The notes under the pieces: generated by a model
Databases searched by the model: none
What the model saw: the letters and a program-made list of their open reading frames with translations, nothing else
Told to the model about the DNA's origin: nothing
NCBI GenBank assembly: GCA_017882025.1
Contig: JADGQG010000088.1
Coordinates: 1 to 7,753, forward strand
DNA: 7,753 nucleotides
Direction: 5' to 3'
From: Chloroflexota bacterium
GTDB lineage: Bacteria; Chloroflexota; Limnocylindria; Limnocylindrales; CSP1-4
In this document: piece after piece, positions 1 to 5,461 of the stretch
Numbering within the stretch: position 1 is the stretch's first letter
How the letters are laid out: the number at the start of each line of letters is the position of its first letter
Position numbers and translations under genes: made by a program

Positions 1-113
1 CGATCGTCACCGGCAAGATCGCGCTCGCGCACCTGACGGAGTTCCCGGACTACTACACCCGCCTCGCCGTGATGGAGCGCGAAGCGGCCGACCATTTGAG
101 GACGCAGAAGTAG
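1..113 (+). CDS. DUF5661-like small protein, C-terminal part
   Basis: The frame is open from the left edge (first full codon at 3) and ends at TAG 111-113, giving about 36 residues. They include GKIALAHL and FPDYYTRL followed by a charged Met-Glu-Arg-Glu helix and a basic end. I recognise this pattern as the conserved C-terminus of DUF5661-type proteins, which are small, have no known function and typically end in a 'K-I-A-L-A-H-L-x-E-x-P-D-Y-Y' segment. The N-terminus and start lie outside the window. It converges on the secreted-protein gene at 184. Codon third positions are almost all G or C, as expected for coding DNA here. Family assignment is from memory of the motif; reading frame and stop are directly visible. 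Confidence 0.6.
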   Translation, partial: IVTGKIALAHLTEFPDYYTRLAVMEREAADHLRTQK

Positions 114-138
114 CACAGGGTCATCGCGACCCGCGTCT

Positions 139-176
139 GCCTGTTTCGAGGTGCTTGCGGGAAGCCGCAGTCAGGC
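139..176. terminator. possible weak bidirectional terminator between convergent genes
   Basis: The 70-base gap between the convergent stops at 113 and 184 contains a nested inverted repeat. The outer arms are GCCTG (139-143) and CAGGC (172-176). The inner hairpin is TGCGG (156-160), loop GAAG, CCGCA (165-169). There is no clear U-tract on either strand, so this is only a candidate. Confidence 0.3.
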
Positions 177-183
177 TGGGTGC

Positions 184-1065
184 TTATCCAGCGGCCTTGA
201 TCTGCACGGCTGGGATGTAGAACGGGGACGCATCATACGGCGCGTTCACGCCCAGGCAAGATGCGAGGCCGGGCGCGTCCAGGCGGAAGAAACCCGTCCC
301 CGCAGCGCCGCCGTCGCAGTAGTTGTAGCCGTAGCTCGTGTTCTGCCAGACCGTACCTACGAAGGTGTCGGTGCCCACGCTGACGTCGGTCGGATCCTGC
401 GCCAGCGCGATGTTCAGCGAGTCGTACGGGCAGCCCGCCTCGGTCTCGTTGCACGCGTTTGCGTATCCGAACGGAGAATAGCCGTGGCCGCTCGTGTTGT
501 AGGTGATCCCGAAGACCACGTCGTCGGGAAGGGCGACGGCCACGTCGCCGGCATACGTGAAGGTATCGAAGGTGACGTTCGTGACGAACTCGTTGAAGCA
601 GGCATTCAGGGCGGTGTCGTACCACTGCCCGGGGTAGTCGACCGCGCACGCGGGGCTGGCCGACGGACGGTAGGGGATCGCGAAGGTCTGGGTGGCCCAC
701 GCGATCTTCGTCACGCCGTCGGCCGCATAGACGTTGAGGGTGATCGGCTCGGAGAACGTCGCGCCGTTCGTCGTGAGGCAGTCGCCTGACGTCCAGTGGC
801 CGCTCTGGCATCCCCAGCTGCTCATGGTGACGACGACGCTGCTGAGCGAGCGGCTCTTGCTGGCAGAGAACGTGACGGCGTTCCCGAACTCGTTGAGCGC
901 ATACGCCTCGGCACCGATGCTGGGCATGTTCCCGTGAAGCGGGCTGCTGACGAGGCTGCTGTAGATCACGCTGGTCGGCAGCCCACCCGCCGGCGCGGCT
1001 GACGCGCCGCCGGCAAGGGCGAAGATCGCGACGAGCGCGACCAGGATCGAGAGACGTCTGTTCAT
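184..1065 (-). CDS. secreted cysteine-containing protein of unknown function
   Basis: A 293-residue protein. The start is ATG at 1065 because it is followed at once by a classical Sec signal peptide: basic MNRR, a hydrophobic stretch to about residue 20, and an Ala-Ser-Ala cleavage site near residue 25. The open frame runs upstream to 1371, but that extension is Arg/Pro-rich and would bury the signal peptide. The mature part is rich in Ser/Thr/Tyr/Asn, looks beta-rich, and has eight cysteines (around WGCQ, GDCL, PACA, NACF, NACN, AGCP, YCDG and ASCL), enough for four disulphides. It ends in the hydrophobic YIPAVQIK. Phrases such as SSPLHGN, YRPSASP, VVFGITYNT and GCPYDSLNIAL recall a family of hypothetical exported proteins in GC-rich environmental bacteria; I know no function for it. 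No membrane anchor or sortase signal is seen. Upstream is a 374-base non-coding stretch, so it probably has its own promoter. Confidence 0.85.
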   Translation of the reverse strand: MNRRLSILVALVAIFALAGGASAAPAGGLPTSVIYSSLVSSPLHGNMPSIGAEAYALNEFGNAVTFSASKSRSLSSVVVTMSSWGCQSGHWTSGDCLTTNGATFSEPITLNVYAADGVTKIAWATQTFAIPYRPSASPACAVDYPGQWYDTALNACFNEFVTNVTFDTFTYAGDVAVALPDDVVFGITYNTSGHGYSPFGYANACNETEAGCPYDSLNIALAQDPTDVSVGTDTFVGTVWQNTSYGYNYCDGGAAGTGFFRLDAPGLASCLGVNAPYDASPFYIPAVQIKAAG

Positions 1066-1138
1066 TCGCAATTGGGTCTTCTCTTCTGGGCCCCAGGGCC
1101 GTGGCCACGTTGGGGCAAGCCCAAGCGTTGTGCTGGCG

Positions 1139-1165
1139 ACCATAGGACCAAAGCTCGAGTGACAA
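1139..1165 (-). promoter_or_regulatory. tentative sigma70-like promoter for the secreted-protein gene
   Basis: On the minus strand the sequence reads TTGTCA, a 15-base spacer, then TATGGT, ending 73 bases before the ATG at 1065. The hexamers match the -35 and -10 consensus moderately, but the spacer is shorter than the usual 17. A short CCAAAG/CTTTGG inverted repeat (1148-1153 / 1172-1177) overlaps it and could be an operator. The evidence is only pattern-level. Confidence 0.22.
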
Positions 1166-1316
1166 CAGGAACTTTGGCACGTTGGAAGCGCAGCGTTGCC
1201 ACGGGGGCAGCCACGGAATGGGCACGTGCGCACCACGGACGACTGCCCTGGGGCCGACTGCGCGAGGCGGAGCGCGCACCGCGGCCGAAGTCGCCGCTCC
1301 CTATCGACGGGACCTG

Positions 1317-1367
1317 GCCACGAACGTGGCGCGACGCCGATCGGGGTGCGGGGCGGTCGGCGTCGCG
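1317..1367 (-). terminator. two adjacent strong hairpins downstream of the cytochrome operon
   Basis: A perfect 11-base inverted repeat, CGCGACGCCGA at 1330-1340 and its complement at 1357-1367, encloses a 16-base loop. Directly abutting it is the dyad GCCACG-AA-CGTGGC at 1317-1330. On the minus strand they lie about 73 bases after the stop of the subunit IV-like gene and before the secreted-protein gene. They most likely end or protect the 3' end of the cytochrome operon transcript. There is no U-run, so a classical intrinsic terminator is not certain. Confidence 0.45.
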
Positions 1368-1439
1368 GCAAAGCGCCTCGTCGAGTTCCGCGACGGCTGG
1401 CTGAACCCGCCCGGGAGTTCGAGCACCCCTACGATCTGA

Positions 1440-2384
1440 TCACACCGAGCGGTAGTAGCGCCGCCAGATCAACTTGTGGACCGGTACCCAGCGGGGGATG
1501 TCGCGCAGGATTGGTATGAACGGGACCAGGGCCAGCAGCGTGGTCAGCGCCAGGACGATCAGGACGATCACGAGATCGGCGTTCGGCGCCGTGTTGAACG
1601 GCGGAAGCTGGTACCACACGGAGTAGAGCCACAGCCACGTCTGGCCGGGGTAGCTGCCCGTCTCATTCATCACGCCCCACTGGTCCCCGGTCAGGTGCTG
1701 GTCGGCGGCCAGGTTCGACATGTAGTTGCCGTCGCCCATGAAGAGCAGCGGGCGCGTGAAGTCGGTCTGGAAGAAGCGGCCGTTCTCGAGCAGGAGCGCG
1801 TCCAGGCCGCCACTCCGGGCGATCCCGAGGAGACTCCCCATGAGGGTGGGCACGGGCCCGTAGTCGCCGGCCGCGACCGTGACCTGGCCATTCTCCACCG
1901 TGGCACCGTCGAGGGCCTTCGTGTAGGAGTCGAGCCATGCCTGCTGGTGCGTCGCGTCGGCGCCGTTGTACGTGTCGAGGGCAGAGGTGAGGGTCGGATT
2001 GCCGGTCGCCGCGAGCTCGAGCGGATGGAGCACGAATTCCTTGGCTGTGTCAATCGGCGTGCTGATGCCAGCCCAGTCCTGGGGCACGATGGGTCCCAGG
2101 GCCTGGGCGGCGTCCGGCGTGCTGTTGTACGGCGGGCCGTACTGGGCGGTGCCGCTCTGTCCCGCGAGCTCCGCGCTGGCGGTCGTGACGAAGTCGACCG
2201 GGTCGGCCTGTGACCACGACCCGATGGTGACCGGGGGCACGTCGGGGGCGGACAGCACCGCAGCCAGGACCGCGATGAGGACGGCGACGCCCAACAGGGC
2301 GAGCACGAGTTCCTTGAGCAGGTCGAAGGGCACCATGCGGATGCCCGCGTAATAGCGCGCCTGGGTGTCGGTGGTACCGGTCAT
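1440..2384 (-). CDS. cytochrome b6/f subunit IV-like membrane protein with large extracytoplasmic domain
   Basis: A 314-residue protein. One transmembrane helix lies at about 22-44. A soluble, Ala/Thr/Pro/Asp-rich domain follows at about 45-250. Then comes an aromatic segment (WLWLYSVWYQLPPF, 250-263), a second clear helix at about 270-292, and a basic tail (PVHKLIWRRYYR), which places the C-terminus in the cytoplasm and the big domain outside. The position behind a cytochrome b6-type gene, and the final helix with its PFIPILRDIPRW tail, suggest a divergent counterpart of subunit IV (the C-terminal half of cytochrome b). Canonical subunit IV is only about 160 residues, has three helices and carries a PEWY quinol-site motif; I cannot find PEWY here, only a Trp-Tyr pair at 257-258. 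The start ATG overlaps the preceding stop as ATGA (2381-2384), so translation is probably coupled. The subunit IV relation is inference; topology and operon position are visible. Confidence 0.72.
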   Translation of the reverse strand: MTGTTDTQARYYAGIRMVPFDLLKELVLALLGVAVLIAVLAAVLSAPDVPPVTIGSWSQADPVDFVTTASAELAGQSGTAQYGPPYNSTPDAAQALGPIVPQDWAGISTPIDTAKEFVLHPLELAATGNPTLTSALDTYNGADATHQQAWLDSYTKALDGATVENGQVTVAAGDYGPVPTLMGSLLGIARSGGLDALLLENGRFFQTDFTRPLLFMGDGNYMSNLAADQHLTGDQWGVMNETGSYPGQTWLWLYSVWYQLPPFNTAPNADLVIVLIVLALTTLLALVPFIPILRDIPRWVPVHKLIWRRYYRSV

Positions 2385-3073
2385 GCCACGGGCCCCTGGC
2401 TCGCATGCGGGTCAGATCTGGGGAGTTCAGCCTGGGGCGGCTCGGCGCCGGGCGGGTCGATCGGCTTGACCACGCCACGCATCCGAACCTGCACCAGGTG
2501 CACCACCACGAGGGTCGCGACGGCGATCGGGAAGAACAGGATGTGGAGGCCGTACATCTGGCCGAAGTTCAACACGTTGAAGAACGCGCCCACTCCGACG
2601 GCGTTCATGGCGTCCTTGGCGTTGACCGCGATCCACTGGGCATCGAAGTTCTGCTGCGCCACGTATCCCGTGAACGTCGCGACGATGCTGATCGCGAAGA
2701 CGATCACCCCGACCACCCAGGTCGGCGCTCGCCCGTCGCGCCAGCTGGCCGCGAAGTACTGACCCCACAGGTGCAGCACCATGAAGACGAAGAAGATCTG
2801 GACCGCCCAGAAATGCAGCGCATTCACGAAGTGCCCGATGTTCGAGACGTGCCACCACTGTGGGCCGAAGAACACCAGCAGGACCCCGGTGGCCACGATC
2901 CAGGCCAGCGCCGCGATCGCCACCACGCCGAAGATGTAGACCCACGAACCCACGTAGTACGGCTGCCGGTCGGGCAGCAGATGCACGATGGGAAGGCGGC
3001 GCTCGAGGAAGCGCCGGAGCGCAAGCGTCCAGTTGGCCCGGTCGGCCACGGGTTCCCGTGTGGACTCACTCAT
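2381..3073 (-). CDS. cytochrome b6-type diheme cytochrome b (N-terminal-domain protein)
   Basis: A 230-residue, four-helix membrane protein that should carry two b hemes and exchange electrons with quinone. Helices lie at about 45-69, 82-106, 118-138 and 174-196. The heme ligands are visible: His87 and His101 in the second helix (spacing 14), His177 and His192 in the fourth (spacing 15). The 14/15 pattern is that of cytochrome b6; bc1-type b has 14/14. After helix C the usual GYxLPW motif reads GYVAQQ, so Leu-Pro-Trp is missing. The C-terminal tail is Pro-rich and cytoplasmic. The start is ATG 3073: it has a GGGGAG ribosome site 7 bases upstream and overlaps the end of the upstream small gene. 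An in-frame ATG at 3109 has no such site. The downstream gene overlaps by four bases. No Rieske or cytochrome c gene is present in the window. Confidence 0.88.
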   Translation of the reverse strand: MSESTREPVADRANWTLALRRFLERRLPIVHLLPDRQPYYVGSWVYIFGVVAIAALAWIVATGVLLVFFGPQWWHVSNIGHFVNALHFWAVQIFFVFMVLHLWGQYFAASWRDGRAPTWVVGVIVFAISIVATFTGYVAQQNFDAQWIAVNAKDAMNAVGVGAFFNVLNFGQMYGLHILFFPIAVATLVVVHLVQVRMRGVVKPIDPPGAEPPQAELPRSDPHASQGPVA

Positions 3074-3227
3074 GACGCTGCTCCCCGGCGCCCGGCTCTT
3101 CGCTTCCATGAGGGAACGGCGCGACGAGCGCCACGATGAAGAGGAGGATCATCCCGAGGATCATCAGCAGGTTCGGGATCGAGATCAGGATGAACGCCCA
3201 GTTCAGGTACGTGGCAGGCGCATCCAC
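3066..3227 (-). CDS. small single-helix membrane protein, first gene of the cytochrome operon
   Basis: A 53-residue protein with a GTG start at 3227. A perfect AGGAGG ribosome site (3236-3241 on the plus strand, read on the minus) sits 8 bases upstream. The sequence begins VDAPATYLNWAF, followed by a strongly hydrophobic helix (about residues 11-38, Ile/Leu/Met-rich with SIPNLLMILGM). It ends in a short acidic, polar tail (SEEPGAGEQRHE). The stop overlaps the cytochrome b start within ATGAGTGA, so the two are translationally coupled. Size, single helix and position recall the small accessory subunits of cytochrome b6f (PetL, PetG, PetN) or bc complexes, but I see no sequence match to those and claim no homology. 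It is most likely a structural or assembly subunit of the complex. The ribosome site, third-position GC and tight coupling make it a convincing real gene despite its length. Confidence 0.8.
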   Translation of the reverse strand: MDAPATYLNWAFILISIPNLLMILGMILLFIVALVAPFPHGSEEPGAGEQRHE

Positions 3228-3235
3228 GCAGGACA

Positions 3236-3241
3236 CCTCCT
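3236..3241 (-). promoter_or_regulatory. consensus ribosome binding site of the 53-residue protein
   Basis: The minus strand reads AGGAGG, 8 bases before GTG 3227. It is the best Shine-Dalgarno match in the window and decides the non-ATG start. One arm of the leader inverted repeat (3242-3250) directly abuts it. Confidence 0.75.
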
Positions 3242-3284
3242 CACATCCGCCTCTTCATCCGCGGCCGGGGCTGGCGCGGATGTG
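3242..3284 (-). promoter_or_regulatory. inverted and direct repeats in the leader of the cytochrome operon
   Basis: CACATCCGC (3242-3250) is the exact complement of GCGGATGTG (3276-3284). A second copy, CATCCGCG (3256-3263), is also exactly complementary to 3275-3282. In an RNA read on the minus strand the distal arm can therefore pair with either of two proximal arms, the second of which touches the ribosome site. At the DNA level the two CATCCGC copies form a 7-base direct repeat with a 12-base period, resembling the half-site layout bound by OmpR/PhoB regulators. Which of these readings applies cannot be decided from the sequence. Confidence 0.42.
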
Positions 3285-3499
3285 CCGGCCCCACCGGGCG
3301 CCCCTGTCTGTCTGCGACGCGGCGCCTCCCCTCAACCTACGACGAGGCGCTGTCTCAGCCCCGTCCCGCTCCTGTCGTATCTGTGTCGCGACGGCCCGAC
3401 CGGGGCGGTGGCGGAGGAACGACGGGTGGCGGAGGAAGAGGAACCAGAGTGTGCGACACTCGTGCCGAGCCAGGCGACCGTGTTGCTTCGAGCAGATAG

Positions 3500-4648
3500 G
3501 TGGACGTGCCGACCGCGCAGAACCTGCCACGGCCAGGAGCGTTGCGACTCCTCGACGTCGTTCGCTGGCTGTTGCCCCTGGTGCTCGCGGTAGTCGCGTG
3601 GACCTTCGAATGGACCGAGCACGTGAGTTCTGAGCACGAGCCTCTCACGCCGGGCTTCTACGGGGAGGTGCTCCTCTTCGGCGTGATCGGACCAGTCGTC
3701 GTGGCCATCGTCCTCACCTGGGTGCGACGACTTGTCGTCACGCTCCAGGCAACGTCCGATGCCCTCGGTTCGATCAACCGCGACCTGGGGACGATGGTCG
3801 CCGAGCGGACGGCGAACCTCCAGGCCGCCACCCAGGAGCTCGCCGATGGGAACCGGCAGCTGGGTCGGGCGAACGACGAGCTGCGTGAGCTCGACCGGAT
3901 GAAGTCGGACTTCGTGTCCATGGTGTCGCACCAGCTCCGCGCGCCGTTGACCACCATCAATGGAGCCCTCGAGCTCATGGCGCAGGAAGTCGAACTTCCG
4001 CCCGCGTCGAGGCAGCGGACGCTTCGGATCCTGACGGAGGAAGGGCAGCGACTCTCGCACATGATTGAGACCATCCTCGACGTCTCGCGGCTGGAGGCTG
4101 GCCGGCTGACGCTGCGTCCGGGACCGGTCGCGGTCGAGCCCCTCCTGGCCCGCGTGTGCGCCTCGGTCGTGGCCAGCGAAGCGGGCCGGCGGGACTGGAA
4201 GCTCGAGGTGGCGCCCGAGCTGCCGCCCGTCTGGGCAGATGAGATGCTGCTGGAGGAGATCGTGCGGAACCTCGTCGAGAATGCCGTTCGCTATTCCCCG
4301 TTCGGGCATCCGATCGAGATCAGCGCTCGTCGAGACCAGGAGAGCGTCACCCTCGCCGTGTCCGACCACGGCCCGGGGATCCCGGAGGGGAAGCAGCGCG
4401 CGGTCTTCCGGTCCTTCTATCGACTGGACCAGAGTGAGAGCGCGCCAGCCGGTTACGGACTGGGGCTCTACTTCGCGGACAAGCTCGCGCGAGCCCTGGG
4501 CGGCGAGATCCGGGTCGAGAGTCCGATCTGGCCAGATCGCGACGCACCTGGCACCAGGTTCGCCTTCACCCTCCCGATCGTGGAGGACGTGCCGCCCGAG
4601 GAGGAGGCCGGCACCTCCGAGACCGACGGCGTAGGGACGCTGGGCTAG
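3500..4648 (+). CDS. membrane-bound sensor histidine kinase
   Basis: A 382-residue kinase that autophosphorylates on histidine and should pass phosphate to the regulator encoded 11 bases downstream. Two helices (about 21-37 and 57-75) enclose a short acidic external loop of about 20 residues (SSEHEPLTPGFYGE), too small for a normal periplasmic sensor domain. A coiled-coil linker spans about 80-135. The H-box MVSHQLRAPL puts the phospho-acceptor at His144. The ATPase domain shows the N-box (IVRNLVENAVRYSP, 254-267), the G1 box DHGPGIP (289-295), the F-box around FRSFYRLD (303-310) and the G2 box GYGLGLYF (318-325). An acidic Glu/Pro tail follows. The frame has a TAG immediately before GTG 3500, so the start is this GTG or GTG 3506; neither has a strong ribosome site. 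Sensing may be through the membrane helices, for example quinone or membrane state; that is inference. Confidence 0.93.
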   Translation: MDVPTAQNLPRPGALRLLDVVRWLLPLVLAVVAWTFEWTEHVSSEHEPLTPGFYGEVLLFGVIGPVVVAIVLTWVRRLVVTLQATSDALGSINRDLGTMVAERTANLQAATQELADGNRQLGRANDELRELDRMKSDFVSMVSHQLRAPLTTINGALELMAQEVELPPASRQRTLRILTEEGQRLSHMIETILDVSRLEAGRLTLRPGPVAVEPLLARVCASVVASEAGRRDWKLEVAPELPPVWADEMLLEEIVRNLVENAVRYSPFGHPIEISARRDQESVTLAVSDHGPGIPEGKQRAVFRSFYRLDQSESAPAGYGLGLYFADKLARALGGEIRVESPIWPDRDAPGTRFAFTLPIVEDVPPEEEAGTSETDGVGTLG

Positions 4649-4659
4649 GCAGACTCCGA

Positions 4660-5358
4660 ATGGACGCGGTCATGATCGTGGACGACGACCCGGCGCTCCT
4701 CGAGCTCCTCACCGACTACCTGGGACGACTCGGCTATCGCGTCGTCGGGGTCTCCGACGGACGGGATGCGGGTCGCGTCTTCGCCGAAGTCCTGCCGGAT
4801 ATCGTGCTACTGGACGTGACGATGCCCGGGCTGGACGGGTGGCAGGTCCTCAGCAGCCTTCGGGAGGCTTCCAAGGTACCCGTCATCATGCTGACCGCGC
4901 GCGGCGACGAGCACGAGGTGTTGCGGGGCTTTGCCTCGGGAGCCGACGACTACGTGACGAAGCCGTTCAGCTTCGCCCAGCTCGCGGCCCGCATCAAGGC
5001 GGTCCTGGACCGGGCGGCGCACGGACAGACCGCGGCGGCGGGGGTGCTGTCCGGCGAGGACCTCGAGGTCGACGTCGAGCGCCACCGCGTGCTGCGCCGG
5101 GGCATGCCGGTCGGGCTGACGGCGACCGAATTTCGCATCCTGGTGACGCTCATGCGGGAGCCGGGCAGGGTCTTGTCGCCCCGCCAGATCGTCACCGCCG
5201 TCTGGGGGTCCGAGTACGCCGACGAGACCGGCTACATCCGCCGCTACGTGTGGCACCTGAGGCGGAAGCTCGAAGAGGACGCCAAACGACCTCGCTACAT
5301 CCTCAACGAGCGCAACGTGGGGTACTTCTTCCCGGCCGCTCGCGAGCCCGATTCGTAA
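4660..5358 (+). CDS. OmpR/PhoB-family response regulator
   Basis: A 232-residue DNA-binding regulator. The receiver domain (about 1-120) has the acidic pocket Asp8-Asp9-Asp10, phospho-acceptor Asp52 (in VLLDVTMPG), Thr79 (MLTAR) and Lys101 (VTKPF), all canonical and so expected to be functional. The winged-helix effector (about 130-226) contains the LTATEFRIL segment, the recognition-helix region (TGYIRRYVWHLRRKLE) and the C-terminal hairpin with YILNERNVGYFF. It follows the kinase by 11 bases in what must be one operon. The ATG at 4660 is used because the receiver beta strand begins right there; a second ATG at 4672 would remove the first three residues of that strand. Targets are not encoded in the protein, but the repeats in the divergent region at 3228-3499 are the obvious candidates. 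Confidence 0.95.
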   Translation: MDAVMIVDDDPALLELLTDYLGRLGYRVVGVSDGRDAGRVFAEVLPDIVLLDVTMPGLDGWQVLSSLREASKVPVIMLTARGDEHEVLRGFASGADDYVTKPFSFAQLAARIKAVLDRAAHGQTAAAGVLSGEDLEVDVERHRVLRRGMPVGLTATEFRILVTLMREPGRVLSPRQIVTAVWGSEYADETGYIRRYVWHLRRKLEEDAKRPRYILNERNVGYFFPAAREPDS

Positions 5359-5402
5359 CAGCTGACGGGAGGGTGGAGCGCCCGGGTCGACTGGACGGCG
5401 GC

Positions 5403-5461
5403 GCGGGTAACGGACCCAGGGGCCCGGCGACCGACCGAACGGCCGGCGCCGGGTTACCCGC
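5403..5461. terminator. possible terminator hairpin between convergent regulator and pheA genes
   Basis: GCGGGTAAC (5403-5411) is the exact complement of GTTACCCGC (5453-5461), with a 41-base GC-rich intervening stretch that can form further structure. The right arm overlaps the pheA stop codon (5454-5456). There is no U-tract. It could help separate the converging transcripts. Confidence 0.3.

Larger units (their letters stand above)
1066..1439. other. 374-base intergenic stretch, no gene seen
   Basis: The open frames crossing this stretch on both strands give Arg/Pro/Gly-rich translations with no recognisable domain. It contains the paired hairpins at 1317-1367, a candidate promoter at 1139-1165, a 10-base palindrome CGTGGCCACG at 1100-1109, and a small TTGGG/CCCAA hairpin at 1110-1124 that would fall in the 5' leader of the secreted-protein mRNA. 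I see no tRNA or small RNA gene. Confidence 0.5.
3228..3499. promoter_or_regulatory. divergent intergenic control region between cytochrome operon and two-component genes
   Basis: The 272 bases between the two divergent operons contain no convincing coding frame. Besides the leader repeats at 3242-3284 there is a perfect 13-base direct repeat, GGTGGCGGAGGAA, at 3407-3419 and 3425-3437 (period 18). There is also a dyad GAGTGT-GCG-ACACTC at 3447-3461, 38 bases before the kinase start. I cannot point to a convincing -35/-10 pair. The clustering of repeats suggests regulator binding. Confidence 0.5.

Noticed and set aside
1066..1371. Upstream extension of the secreted-protein frame to a start at 1371
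   Set aside because: It would put about 100 Arg/Pro-rich residues before a perfect signal peptide; the start at 1065 fits much better.
1411..1435. GTTCGAG resembling a tRNA T-loop
   Set aside because: The flanking bases do not form the five-pair T stem and no anticodon or acceptor stem can be built around it.
3074..3109. Cytochrome b start at ATG 3109
   Set aside because: No ribosome site precedes it, whereas ATG 3073 has GGGGAG at good spacing and the typical stop-start overlap with the small upstream gene.
3332..4369. Long minus-strand open frame across the kinase gene
   Set aside because: It is His/Arg/Gly-rich antisense of a clearly coding kinase, a usual by-product of GC-rich coding sequence.
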